Assembly (NCBI GenBank): GCA_030017685.1
Contig: JASEHH010000014.1
Span: 1 to 48,222 of the forward strand
Reading direction: 5' to 3'
From: Thermodesulfobacteriota bacterium
GTDB taxonomy: Bacteria > Desulfobacterota > BSN033 > UBA1163
Length of the DNA stretch: 48,222 nucleotides
Within the stretch, counting starts at the first letter, position 1, and each line of letters begins with the position of its first letter. The position numbers were made by a program, and so were the translations under genes. Shown here piece by piece: positions 22,500 to 31,168 of this stretch. The notes beneath the pieces are model-generated. The model was not told the DNA's origin, searched no databases, and saw only the letters and a program-made list of their open reading frames with translations.

Positions 22500-23714
22500 T
22501 CAGGGCCACTTCGGTTTGGGAAAAAGAAGTTTGGCCGTGGCTACATCCGAAGGCCACACGATCTCCAACTCTCCCTTTTGCCACTGAAGCCACATGCCGG
22601 GAGTCTTCAGGTTTTCGATGCCTGTGAACTTGACAGGACCATTAATGGTGCTGAACTCCTGACTGGCAATGACATCTCTTATCTTGTTCTTGTTCAGACT
22701 TCCAGCCCTCTCAATGGCCTGCTCGATAATCTGGCACCCCATATAAGAAAGCGATGAATCGAGGTAATCCGGATTCTTGTTCCATCGGGCTTTATAGTTG
22801 TCGAAGAATGTCTTGGCTCCGGGCCAGTTCCCTTTTGGACTCCAGTGACCCATTGCGATGATTCCTTCTGTGGCAGGACCATACTTGTCATGGAACCCTA
22901 CGATGGTGGGACCGACCAGTTCCAAGAAGAGTTTCGGGTTGACACCCACCTCTTTGGCTTGTGCCGTCATCAGAAAACAGTCCGCTGGATAGGTCAGACA
23001 GATCACGGCATCTGGATTCTTTCTCTTCACCTCTGTGAGAAGAGAGGTCAGGTCCTTCACCCCTATGGGGTAGTCTTTACTCAGAACGATCTGAATCCCT
23101 GCCTCCTTCAATCCCGGTTCAAGAAATTGGAGGTTCTCCCTGGGGAAGAGATCCTGGACATAGAGAATGGCCACTGTCTTGACCTGGTCTTTGAGGGATT
23201 TAAGCAATTCCACCAACGCCTTCATCTGACGGTCTGGAATAGAGGACGTGATGAACCAGAAGTAAGTGCCCTTCAACTCTCTCAGCTTTACCGACGACGC
23301 AGTCGTCCCGACCATGGGGATCTTGTATCTTTCAGATAGAGGGGCGATGGCGAAATGGATACTTGTCCCCCACGGTGTAAAGACCAGATCCACTTTATCC
23401 TGGGTGATCAGTTTTTCGTAGATTCTCACAGCCACGTCAGGTTGACTCTTGTCATCGTAGTAGACCAGTTCTACGGGGAGTCTCTTATTGAGATCCTTGA
23501 CCAAGATCCCTCCCTTCTTGTTGACCTCTTCACTCCAGAGATTATAAGCATTTATCTGGCTTTCGGACCCAGCCGCATAGATCCCTGTTAATGACATGGA
23601 GAAGCCAATCCGAATCTTCGTTTTCGGAGGAGCTTTCTGTGAAAGGGCAAGGCCGGGAAGTGCTAAAAGGACGATTAGGAAAAGAACGATCTGGACAGAC
23701 ACCAACTTTTTCAT
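22500..23714 (-). CDS. Periplasmic ABC solute-binding protein, LivK-like (orphan, no permease beside it)
   Basis: 404 aa. The signal peptide is MKKLVSVQIVLFL and following hydrophobic residues, cut near LALSQ. The mature Liv-class type I binding fold shows I-R-I-G-F-S-M-S-L-T-G, V-N-K-K-G-G-I-L-V-K-D, VYYDDKS and a GHWSPK segment. It is closely similar to the set 1 binding protein from end to end, including the C-terminus (WPSDVATAK), so the two are recent paralogues. No livHMGF genes adjoin it. It probably hands its ligand to the set 1 permease or to set 3, and lies amid catabolic enzymes, so the ligand is likely the pathway substrate (inference). ATG 23714 has AAAGGAGG upstream. Confidence 0.9.
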   Translation of the reverse strand: MKKLVSVQIVLFLIVLLALPGLALSQKAPPKTKIRIGFSMSLTGIYAAGSESQINAYNLWSEEVNKKGGILVKDLNKRLPVELVYYDDKSQPDVAVRIYEKLITQDKVDLVFTPWGTSIHFAIAPLSERYKIPMVGTTASSVKLRELKGTYFWFITSSIPDRQMKALVELLKSLKDQVKTVAILYVQDLFPRENLQFLEPGLKEAGIQIVLSKDYPIGVKDLTSLLTEVKRKNPDAVICLTYPADCFLMTAQAKEVGVNPKLFLELVGPTIVGFHDKYGPATEGIIAMGHWSPKGNWPGAKTFFDNYKARWNKNPDYLDSSLSYMGCQIIEQAIERAGSLNKNKIRDVIASQEFSTINGPVKFTGIENLKTPGMWLQWQKGELEIVWPSDVATAKLLFPKPKWP

Positions 23715-23762
23715 AAATGCCTCCTTTCTGGTTATCCCATTCAGAGATTGATCATTCTGACT

Positions 23763-24797
23763 CTACTCAAATAATTTTGGTCCTTCATCTCTTACCAATT
23801 GCATGGTGGTGCAGCGGATCCCTCCCCCGTACTTCATCACTTCATCATAAGGGACCTCGATGACGTCCACTTTTTCGTCCCTCAAAGCCTTGACAGCGTT
23901 GGAGGCACCCTTGATCATCATGATACGTCTGGGCTCAAGGGTGATGGCATTGCAGACGAAATATTTCATCTGTTCTTCCTGCGATACCTCGATCAGCTTA
24001 TAACCCAATTCCTTCAGCCTTCGAATCATCTCATAATCACACCATGGAGGGTAGACGAGGGCGAGCCTGACATCGATCGGCGCAATATACATGTCCGCGT
24101 GAATCCACCCCACGATCTCTGGGTAATAGATATTGAGAAGCCCGGGAGAATGGTTGATGAGGATCTCCTTGTAGCCTGACCTTTTTAAGACCGGAATGAC
24201 TTGTTCCATTCCTTCCCGATTGCAGTCTGTGGAGAGCATTCCCACGATGAAATCGTCCGTCATCCTTGTGAAAGCACCGACTTCGCACACCCCGTATCCA
24301 TGAACGGTATAGAGAATGGGGCAACCGATGCTCATTAAATATTGAGCCACATATTTCGATCTTCCTCTCCAGTAAGGGGTCGCTTCACGAGGGATGATCG
24401 CCCCTCCGTTGATCACGAAACCAGCCGCCGCTGAGATCGATCTCTTGAGAGGTCCATAAGGGCCTTTCGGCTGACTCGGAAATTCCATGTAGGTAACCTT
24501 GATGCCCTCTCTCTTATAGATCTCCACCAGATGGTCATGCTGTTTTTGCATGATCTCCAGATCCGGCTTTTCCGTATGCATCAAGAAATATTCCGGGTCC
24601 TCGTCGTAAAGGGGAAGCACCTCCACCTCTGTGGGTCTCACCACAGCGACTTCCCGTAATTTGCCGATTCCCTGGGCACCCCACTTCTTTCCCCAGATTT
24701 TCTCAAGTTCATCGAGGTAGCTGACCTCCGCGTGAAACTGATACCATTGGGGAGATTTATGGGGTTCATAAGCTGGATAATCTTTAAGCTCAACCAT
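23763..24797 (-). CDS. Amidinotransferase/dimethylarginine dimethylaminohydrolase-like protein
   Basis: 344 aa of the guanidine-modifying (GME) superfamily, which includes arginine deiminase, DDAH and amidinotransferases. The catalytic Cys is Cys329 in GGGIRCTTMQL, at the C-terminus as expected. The His site is IHADMYI (about residue 222), and an acidic pocket residue lies in GVCEVGAFTRM. Members hydrolyse or transfer C-N bonds of guanidines and amidines through a covalent Cys adduct. The N-terminal 35 residues (YPAYEPHKSPQWYQFHAEV) are not part of the core fold and may be lineage-specific. It sits between the Mo-hydroxylase genes and the orphan binding protein. A guanidine-containing substrate or a ring-opened amidine is conceivable, but none is proven. 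Confidence 0.75.
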   Translation of the reverse strand: MVELKDYPAYEPHKSPQWYQFHAEVSYLDELEKIWGKKWGAQGIGKLREVAVVRPTEVEVLPLYDEDPEYFLMHTEKPDLEIMQKQHDHLVEIYKREGIKVTYMEFPSQPKGPYGPLKRSISAAAGFVINGGAIIPREATPYWRGRSKYVAQYLMSIGCPILYTVHGYGVCEVGAFTRMTDDFIVGMLSTDCNREGMEQVIPVLKRSGYKEILINHSPGLLNIYYPEIVGWIHADMYIAPIDVRLALVYPPWCDYEMIRRLKELGYKLIEVSQEEQMKYFVCNAITLEPRRIMMIKGASNAVKALRDEKVDVIEVPYDEVMKYGGGIRCTTMQLVRDEGPKLFE

Positions 24798-24901
24798 GAT
24801 GAATCCCTTTACTAAGCGACTTTTTCTTTGTTCGATTCTTCACTTGCCACGGGAAGCAAAATCTTCGCCTGATAGTGTTATCCACCGGTGAGGTAATAAC
24901 A

Positions 24902-27214
24902 CTAAAAGTTTTTCTTCCAGATGTCGGTCCAGGGAATGGTCACCTTTTTCCCTTTGATTGCATCGAGAACTTTCTCGGGTGTAATGGGGAGATCTTTGAT
25001 TCGGACCCCGATCGCATCATAGATGGCATTGGCGATGGCAGGCGCAACCCCCACCAGCCCGGGCTCTCCCAGTCCCTTTGCGCCATAGGGTCCGGTCTCA
25101 TCGTAAGCTTCTACGATGATGGGGGTAATGGGAGGGATATCCATCGCCATCGGTATCTTATAATCGGCAAAAGAGGGGTTGATCACTTTGCCTCCATCGA
25201 AGACGATTTCTTCGGTAAGGGCATAACCTAACCCTTGAACAAATCCCCCTTCGATTTGTCCCTCCACATTTTGGGGATGTATGGCATGGCCCACATCATG
25301 AGCTGAGGCGCATTGAATCATTTTGACCTTCCCTGTCTCAACATCCACTTCCACCTCGACGGCTTGGGCTGCGAAGATGTAACCCGTCATCGTTCCAAAA
25401 GGGAAGCCAGAAAAACCGCTGCGATCAAAGGGTGGAGTTTCCACCATAAAAGAACTCTTGCCGACAATCGGTCCACCCTTGACCCAACAACTGATGGCCC
25501 CTAATTGATGAAAGGTGAGTCCCTTTTCAGGATCCCACTTTACAAAGATCTTTTTGTTTTGGATCATTAGATCATCTTTGTTCTCATCAAGTTGTTTTGA
25601 AGCCAATTCAAGCAGTTGTTCCCTTGCATCGATTGTTGCCAGTCTCACCGCATTTCCTCCTGTGTAGGTCAGACGGCTTGCACTGGTTGCCCAGGTATAA
25701 GGTGCGGCATCAGTATCTCTGCTGATCAAGTTAATATCTTCAAGAGGGACACCCAATTCCTCCGCAACGATCTGGGTCAGGATGGTATCGGAACCCTGAC
25801 CAATATCCATGGTCCCAACATGAAGCGATATAGTCCCGTCTTCATTGATTCGGACAAAGGCAGATACGGTAAGAAGGCCGCTAATATGATTGACTGCGGC
25901 AATGCCCCTCCCACGACATTTGCCTTTCTTCTGCTTCCACTCTAAGGCTTCTGCAGCCTTCTTCAAACATTCCATGATCCCAACACTGTGAATGGTCTGT
26001 TTTCCCACCGAATGGTCACCCGGGACGAGGGCGTTCTTGAGCCGGAGGTCCAGGGGGTCCATGTTAAGTTCCTTGGCCGCCATATCGATCAAGGATTCCG
26101 AAGCAAAACCTGTCTGTGGATTGCCGAATCCTCGAAATGCGCCTGACTTCACCTTGTTCGTGTAGACACAATTCCCTACGATTTTCAGATTCGGGATGCG
26201 ATAAGGACCCCGAGCCATCAGAGATCCAAAACCGGTGACACCTGGGCCATCGTCCGAATAGGCTCCTGTGTCAAAGATGTTGATCATCTCTTTTGCCACG
26301 AAGGTCCCGTCCTTCTTAAGGCCCAATTTCCCCCAAATGGTCGTTGGATGTCGAGGCCGGCCGGCCGTAAACTCTTCTTCCCGAGTCAGGACAACCTTTA
26401 TGGGAAGGCCTGTCTTCTGGGCAAGAGCCACACAGATAGGTTGGACATTGGTCTCAATCTTTCCTCCAAATCCTCCTCCGACATTGGGCGCAATGACACG
26501 GATTTTACTCATTGGTATTTTGAGCGATTCGGAGACTCGAGACTGGGTGATGAAAATCCCCTGAGTGCTCGAATGAATGATGATTTTCCCCGAGGGGTCA
26601 ATCAATGCAATAGCTCCCGAGGGCTCCATGTACGATTGGTGTTGCATATGGGTTCTAAAAGTTTCTTCAACGATCAACCCCGCCTCTTTAAACCCCTGTT
26701 GGATATCTCCTTCGACAAAAGTGGTGCGGGAGCAGACATTACCCTCCTGGACCGCAGGGAAAATACAGAAGTAAGAGCTCAAATCTTCGTGGATGAGGGG
26801 GGCATCAGATTTCATGGCCTCCAGCGGATCAAAGACCGAAGGGAGTTCATCATACTCTACCTCGACCAGTTGGATCGCTTCTTCTGCTGTTTCTCGGTCG
26901 ATGGCTGCGACAGCTGCCACAGGTTCGCCAATATAGCGGACTTTTCCCCTTGCGAGAACGGGTTCGTCTTTAATGAAAGGGCCGTAAAGGCCATCTGGAA
27001 TATCTTGGGCTGTGATGATCGCCTTAACTCCTGGAAGTCTTTCAGCCTTGCTCTTATCAATATGAACGATTTCCGCATGAGGATAAATACTTCGCAGTAC
27101 TTTTCCCCATAACATATTGGGGAAGGAGAGGTCGTTAATGTACTGGGCCGTTCCAGTGGCCTTCTGGGCGCTATCCACCTTTGGGATTGATTTCCCAATA
27201 TATTGATAATCCAT
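24902..27214 (-). CDS. Xanthine dehydrogenase-family Mo hydroxylase, large (molybdopterin) subunit
   Basis: 770 aa. The large subunit binds Mo-pterin cytosine dinucleotide and hydroxylates a substrate carbon with water. Evidence is the N-terminal G-x-x-x-P-K-V-D-x-x-x-K-A-T-G-x-A-x-Y segment (residues 6-25), the NVGGGFGGK Mo-site loop, the GAFRGFG loop and the catalytic Glu in GLGEPGLVG (about 716). The active-site loop AFRGFG is of xanthine dehydrogenase/heteroaromatic hydroxylase type. It is not the AYRCSFR loop of form I CO dehydrogenase, so a CO dehydrogenase label would mislead. It is the last gene of the medium (FAD)-small (2Fe-2S)-large order, start ATG 27214 with AAGGAGG. Likely substrates are N-heteroaromatic or aryl compounds. 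Confidence 0.9.
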   Translation of the reverse strand: MDYQYIGKSIPKVDSAQKATGTAQYINDLSFPNMLWGKVLRSIYPHAEIVHIDKSKAERLPGVKAIITAQDIPDGLYGPFIKDEPVLARGKVRYIGEPVAAVAAIDRETAEEAIQLVEVEYDELPSVFDPLEAMKSDAPLIHEDLSSYFCIFPAVQEGNVCSRTTFVEGDIQQGFKEAGLIVEETFRTHMQHQSYMEPSGAIALIDPSGKIIIHSSTQGIFITQSRVSESLKIPMSKIRVIAPNVGGGFGGKIETNVQPICVALAQKTGLPIKVVLTREEEFTAGRPRHPTTIWGKLGLKKDGTFVAKEMINIFDTGAYSDDGPGVTGFGSLMARGPYRIPNLKIVGNCVYTNKVKSGAFRGFGNPQTGFASESLIDMAAKELNMDPLDLRLKNALVPGDHSVGKQTIHSVGIMECLKKAAEALEWKQKKGKCRGRGIAAVNHISGLLTVSAFVRINEDGTISLHVGTMDIGQGSDTILTQIVAEELGVPLEDINLISRDTDAAPYTWATSASRLTYTGGNAVRLATIDAREQLLELASKQLDENKDDLMIQNKKIFVKWDPEKGLTFHQLGAISCWVKGGPIVGKSSFMVETPPFDRSGFSGFPFGTMTGYIFAAQAVEVEVDVETGKVKMIQCASAHDVGHAIHPQNVEGQIEGGFVQGLGYALTEEIVFDGGKVINPSFADYKIPMAMDIPPITPIIVEAYDETGPYGAKGLGEPGLVGVAPAIANAIYDAIGVRIKDLPITPEKVLDAIKGKKVTIPWTDIWKKNF

Positions 27215-27228
27215 AGATCCTCCTTATC

Positions 27229-27690
27229 TTATAGGGCCGCTCCTTGAACTGCCTTGAAGATCTTGATATATCCTGTGCAACGGCAGAGGTTCCCGGAAAG
27301 GCCAATTCGAATTTCCTCCTCACTAGGAAAGGGGTTTCCATCGAGGAGTGCCTTAGCCGATAAGATCATACCGGGTGTGCAGAATCCACACTGAATGGCT
27401 CCATGCTCGATGAAAGCCTTTTGGATGGGATGGAGCACCCCTTTCTCGGATAGACCCTCGATCGTCGTAATTTTTCCTCCTCTGACATCGACAGCTAAGA
27501 GGAGGCATGATCTTACAGGGAGTCCATCGAGGAGAACGGTGCATACACCGCACTCACCTTCTGAACATCCCTCCTTTGTCCCGATCAAGCCAAGGTTTTC
27601 ACGGAGTACCTCCAGAAGGGTCTCTTGAGGAAACACTGAGATTGAGTAACTCTTTCCATTGACATCTAATTGGATTTCCTGTTTTACCAT
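27229..27690 (-). CDS. Xanthine dehydrogenase-family Mo hydroxylase, small [2Fe-2S] subunit
   Basis: 153 aa, the family's usual size. The N-terminal plant-type [2Fe-2S] ligands are in C-S-E-G-E-C-G-V-C-T-V-L and the following R-S-C. The C-terminal [2Fe-2S] ligands are in Q-C-G-F-C-T-P-G-M and L-C-R-C-T-G-Y. It carries electrons from the Mo site to the FAD subunit. The start ATG 27690 has GGAG upstream, and 14 bases separate its stop from the large-subunit start. The set is complete and shows no lesion. Confidence 0.92.
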   Translation of the reverse strand: MVKQEIQLDVNGKSYSISVFPQETLLEVLRENLGLIGTKEGCSEGECGVCTVLLDGLPVRSCLLLAVDVRGGKITTIEGLSEKGVLHPIQKAFIEHGAIQCGFCTPGMILSAKALLDGNPFPSEEEIRIGLSGNLCRCTGYIKIFKAVQGAAL

Positions 27691-27709
27691 TGTCTTTCTC
27701 TCCGCTTTG

Positions 27710-28576
27710 TCATCTCCCGAGAGCCTTGTCCAAAGACCCTTGTAAGGCCCTTCGGGTCAAGACATAGACCATTTCTTTCCGATATTCGGCTGAGGCATGA
27801 ACATTGGTGATGGGATTTGCCATTGCCTGGGCTTCTTTGGCTATCTTATCGATATGGGTCTCCGTGATTTTTTCACCTACTAAGATGTCTTTGGCACCCT
27901 TCACGTTGAGAGGAGTTGAAGCCACTCCTCCGAGACCCACCCCCGCATAAATACAGATGCCTTTCTCATCGAAGCCGATGACAGAGGCGACTCCAACGAT
28001 GGCAATGGAATTGGTAATTTTATCAAGCTTAATATAGGTTCCTGCTGACCTCGGGGGAAGAGGAGGGACGTCGATCCGGGTTAGAATCTCTCCCTGGCCT
28101 AAGATATTCTCATAGTAGTCAGTAAAAAATTCTTCGATAGGGACCTTCCGCTCCCTTCCTGGCGAGGTCAACATTAAGGAAGCGTTCAATGCGATTAATG
28201 CAGGAGGGAAGTCGGCAGAGGGTTCCGCATGGGCGACATTCCCGCCGATCGTCCCGAGATTCCGTATCGGTGGAGTGGCTATCTTGGAGGCAGCCTCCGC
28301 CAAAATCGGGCAATGCCTCTGAATCAGGGGAGATAAGAGGATGTCCCGATGGTGATTAAGTCCGCCGATCGTAAGGCCTTCTCGGTCGTCCCATTCAATC
28401 CTTGCAAGTCCTGGAATGGTCTTGATGTTTACGAGATGGGACGGGGTGATCAGGCCGTTCTTCAGCAGGACCACCAAAGAAACCCCGCCGCCCAAAATCT
28501 TTGCTTCTTCGTGTTCGTTTAAAAATTGACAAGCCTCACCAACGCTCTTCGGTTCAAAATATTCAAAATATCTCAT
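27710..28576 (-). CDS. Xanthine dehydrogenase-family Mo hydroxylase, FAD-binding medium subunit
   Basis: 288 aa. FAD-binding motifs are ILGGGVSLVVLLKNG (about residues 27-41) and TIGGNVAHAEPSAD (about 109-122), followed by a CO_deh_flav_C-like domain with A-G-V-G-L-G-G-V-A. It passes electrons from the small subunit to NAD+ or another acceptor. No insert resembling the extra [4Fe-4S] loop of 4-hydroxybenzoyl-CoA reductase is visible, as I see no added cysteine cluster. It directly follows coxG and precedes the small subunit by 19 bases. Confidence 0.9.
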   Translation of the reverse strand: MRYFEYFEPKSVGEACQFLNEHEEAKILGGGVSLVVLLKNGLITPSHLVNIKTIPGLARIEWDDREGLTIGGLNHHRDILLSPLIQRHCPILAEAASKIATPPIRNLGTIGGNVAHAEPSADFPPALIALNASLMLTSPGRERKVPIEEFFTDYYENILGQGEILTRIDVPPLPPRSAGTYIKLDKITNSIAIVGVASVIGFDEKGICIYAGVGLGGVASTPLNVKGAKDILVGEKITETHIDKIAKEAQAMANPITNVHASAEYRKEMVYVLTRRALQGSLDKALGR

Positions 28577-28591
28577 GGCCCACCTTCCCCG

Positions 28592-29044
28592 CTACTGTTC
28601 CATTTCAATTTTGGACTTTAGCGCCTGGGCAAACTGTTCGCCCACATCTTTGGCCTTCTTCCTCATAATCCCTTCTCCAAACTTCCCCAAAGTGCCTAAA
28701 ACAGAAACATCGGAGCGATAATAGAAATCGGTCTCCTTTTCAGAGATGACATTCAATTTGATCTCATTCTTGGATACGAGGGAACTGGCCATCTTCGAAT
28801 CTTCCCCTTTTCCGGTGGTCAGGAGACGACGGGGTGGCTCCCTTTCAACAATGGTTAGCCTCATCTTAAAGCGAGCCGAGATGGGACCCACCTTGACCTT
28901 GATCGAGGTCACATAAGTGTTCTCATCAACGACCTCCACCCCTTCACACCCTGGAACGCAACTGGCCAAGGCCTGTGCATTGAGCAGAAAGTCCCAAACC
29001 TTGCTTATCGGTGCCTTGATGGCAAAATGCTCTTCAATCAACAC
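28592..29044 (-). CDS. CoxG-like SRPBCC protein (Mo hydroxylase accessory)
   Basis: 150 aa. The sequence opens with a helix-grip pattern (IEEHFAIKAPISKVWDFL) and has C-V-P-G-C-E-G-V-E-V-V and I-K-V-K-V-G-P-I-S-A-R-F, the standard CoxG pattern. CoxG proteins accompany Mo hydroxylase genes and are linked to membrane recruitment or maturation of the enzyme. GTG 29044 and the next codon TTG are both possible starts because the GGGAGG site overlaps. It lies between ubiD and the FAD subunit. Confidence 0.85.
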   Translation of the reverse strand: MLIEEHFAIKAPISKVWDFLLNAQALASCVPGCEGVEVVDENTYVTSIKVKVGPISARFKMRLTIVEREPPRRLLTTGKGEDSKMASSLVSKNEIKLNVISEKETDFYYRSDVSVLGTLGKFGEGIMRKKAKDVGEQFAQALKSKIEMEQ

Positions 29045-29097
29045 CTCCCTTGCCCCCTTTCAACCCTTTTAACTTAAAAACGGTGCCATCCTCTTCC

Positions 29098-30504
29098 TCA
29101 CTTCCATCGGAGCTTCGCTCCCCACTTTGCTCTCGTTCTGGCTACAGTTTCCGGATCATCCACGGTCTTGGGGACCTTATCGCCCCAGAACTCATACTCC
29201 TCCGTGGGCATCGTGGCGTCGATGCCCATCCCAGTCTGCCATCCCTTCTCTCTCAATGAACTGGCGGGGTCCAGCCACTGGCCAGCCCTGCGTGGGGCGA
29301 TGGTGACGTCCCGATCTGCCTTGACCCTTGTGGAAAGGGCCCAGTGGACGCTCTCATAGTCCCAGATATCGGTATCCTCATCGACAACAATCACATGCTT
29401 GTAACGTCCATACGTGGACCCCCAGACGGCATCGATGACCTGCTGAGGATGACCCTTGAAGAGTTTCTTAATCTTCACAATCGCCTCATAGGCGACGTTG
29501 CATCGCATATCAATGATTCCTGGAACCAACTTCTTAATCGTCCGGTAGGCCTCCGCCTGGCTGCTCCTGCCATTCGTATAGAAGCTTTCCGATGGAAACC
29601 ACTGCTCACGGGTCCCCTGATAGATCGGTTTTTTCCTGTGGGTGATCAGTTTGATGACGAAGTAAGGTAGTAACCGTGCCTCCCCGTAGTGGCCTGTGTA
29701 TTCGCCAAACCACTCCGTCCCCTCGTGCTCCCTGGCACCAGGATAGAGGTATCCCTCAAAAACCCATTCAGCGGTGGCAGGAACTTCGATATCAATCGTC
29801 TTGCACTTGACCATTTCGAGCGGTGCCTGCCTGAGAGCTCCGGCCAGCTCGAACTCATCGACCCCTGGCGGCGTCCTCGTCGCCCCGACGATTTCTGTGA
29901 TCGGATCCACACCGGTGACGACCGCCATGGGCATGGGTTTCCCCATGCTTTCATATTTCATGTAATTTTGCCGGCCATGAGTATATTCAGGGGCTCCCCA
30001 GCCGAGTTGGTTTTTCCCCTGTGTCTCCATTCTGTAAATGCCGGCATTCAGTCCCCCCGTATCCGGGTCCTTCGTAATGGAGATGGACAAGGTCCCCGGA
30101 AAAGGCCGTTTATCGAGTTCGTGCCATTTCACGTTGCATATTTTATTGAGGTCAATATTCTTCTCCTCGATGATTTCTTCCTGGCAGGGTGCGTTCTTCA
30201 CCGTGACAGGCGGAATAAGTTTTTCGGTTCTTCTCATCCACTCGTCATTGAAGTCACTCCACTTCTCTATTCCCAACGACCACAAAAATCTATTATCGGT
30301 GGTGATCAAATTGGTCACCAGCGGGTAGTCTGCGCCCTTGATCTTTTCAAAGATGAGACAGGGCCCAAATTCCTGCAGAGCAATTCGGTTAATGCCGTTG
30401 ACCTCCCAGTCAGGGTCTACCTCCTCCTTGATGCGAAGGACGTCATTCTGCTTCTCAAGAAAATTCAAAAATTCCCGCATGTCATACCAATTCAATTTTC
30501 CCAT
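29098..30504 (-). CDS. UbiD family (de)carboxylase
   Basis: 468 aa, normal for UbiD. Likely prenylated-FMN contacts are in NAGIYRM (about residues 154-160). The conserved acidic segment is EWFGEYTGHYG (about 250), and the C-terminal GIDATMP segment closes the fold. UbiD enzymes add or remove CO2 on aromatic or unsaturated acids and need a prenylated FMN made by UbiX; no ubiX is in the window. The ATG at 30504 has GAGGAG upstream. The zinc-ribbon gene sits 41 bases upstream, as small partner subunits do in some aromatic decarboxylases. Substrate unknown, probably an aryl carboxylate in this setting. Confidence 0.9.
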   Translation of the reverse strand: MGKLNWYDMREFLNFLEKQNDVLRIKEEVDPDWEVNGINRIALQEFGPCLIFEKIKGADYPLVTNLITTDNRFLWSLGIEKWSDFNDEWMRRTEKLIPPVTVKNAPCQEEIIEEKNIDLNKICNVKWHELDKRPFPGTLSISITKDPDTGGLNAGIYRMETQGKNQLGWGAPEYTHGRQNYMKYESMGKPMPMAVVTGVDPITEIVGATRTPPGVDEFELAGALRQAPLEMVKCKTIDIEVPATAEWVFEGYLYPGAREHEGTEWFGEYTGHYGEARLLPYFVIKLITHRKKPIYQGTREQWFPSESFYTNGRSSQAEAYRTIKKLVPGIIDMRCNVAYEAIVKIKKLFKGHPQQVIDAVWGSTYGRYKHVIVVDEDTDIWDYESVHWALSTRVKADRDVTIAPRRAGQWLDPASSLREKGWQTGMGIDATMPTEEYEFWGDKVPKTVDDPETVARTRAKWGAKLRWK

Positions 30505-30545
30505 AAATCTTCTCCTCTTCCACAGGATTTTCTTTCTCTCCTCAT

Positions 30546-30743
30546 CTATTTTTTGTAGTCCAACGGTTGCATGACGCGGACAATCTCACCCTTCAGGGAA
30601 TTGATTGCACAGTTGGGGCAAAAGGTTGGGGGTAACTCATTTGGCTTCTTATAGATGACATAGGAACACTTGATGCACTTATAGACATGGATTAGTTCTC
30701 CCTGGTGGTCTGTCTGGCTCAGACATTTTTTCGACTTAGCCAT
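30546..30743 (-). CDS. Small zinc-ribbon protein next to ubiD
   Basis: 65 aa. Two C-x2-C pairs (YKCIKCSYV and TFCPNCA) form a rubredoxin-like zinc or iron knuckle. Charged N- and C-terminal tails surround it. Position directly before ubiD recalls the short D subunit of vanillate/4-hydroxybenzoate decarboxylases, which also carries a C-x2-C ribbon. That function is inferred from position only. It could also be an electron carrier. AGGACA lies before ATG 30743. Confidence 0.65.
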   Translation of the reverse strand: MAKSKKCLSQTDHQGELIHVYKCIKCSYVIYKKPNELPPTFCPNCAINSLKGEIVRVMQPLDYKK

Positions 30744-30878
30744 TGTCCTACCGTGTCAACATTTCCATGAGCAAAACCTGTGCCGAAACGGTCACAAGAA
30801 GATTCCTCTGTGTTTTCAAACAAATTCCCATTTGCCCGAAAGGTTTGTTCTTATCTTCCCATGCCAAGTTGGCACAAT

Positions 30879-31163
30879 TTATCCTCCTGACACAAAACGG
30901 AGAAAGACGATTTCATCTCCCCCTGAAAGACGGGTCGCCATTTTCTCAAGCCACATGATCTCTCGGCTGTTTACCAGAATAGAAATCCCGGGGGCCGGCT
31001 CAAGTCCATCTCTCTCTTCAAAACAGGTCTTGAGAGAGGGGTATCTTCCGATAAGCTGTGAGACCAGTTCACCCAACGTATTCCCCTGAAACGAGAATGT
31101 TTCATGACCGCTCCCTGTAATGCTCTCGATGCCCATGTAGAATTTTATGTTGACCGAGGTCAT
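30879..31163 (-). CDS. MoaD/ThiS-like ubiquitin-fold protein
   Basis: 94 aa from ATG 31163; a TTG start at 31193 would add 10 residues. The C-terminus is R-F-V-S-G-G, the di-glycine tail on which MoaD and ThiS carry sulfur. The I-S-I-L-V-N-S-R-E and G-D-E-I-V-F-L segments fit a beta-grasp fold. It is the first gene after the aldehyde oxidoreductase gene (about 145-base gap), suggesting it supplies sulfur for that enzyme's pterin cofactor. I recall a similar accessory gene in aromatic aldehyde oxidoreductase operons but cannot check it here. Confidence 0.8.
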   Translation of the reverse strand: MTSVNIKFYMGIESITGSGHETFSFQGNTLGELVSQLIGRYPSLKTCFEERDGLEPAPGISILVNSREIMWLEKMATRLSGGDEIVFLRFVSGG

Positions 31164-31168
31164 TTCAG

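Noticed and set aside
22417-22593. N-terminal extension of the thiolase
   Set aside because: It overlaps the end of the binding-protein gene; ATG 22416 has its own GAGGAG site and the family starts there.
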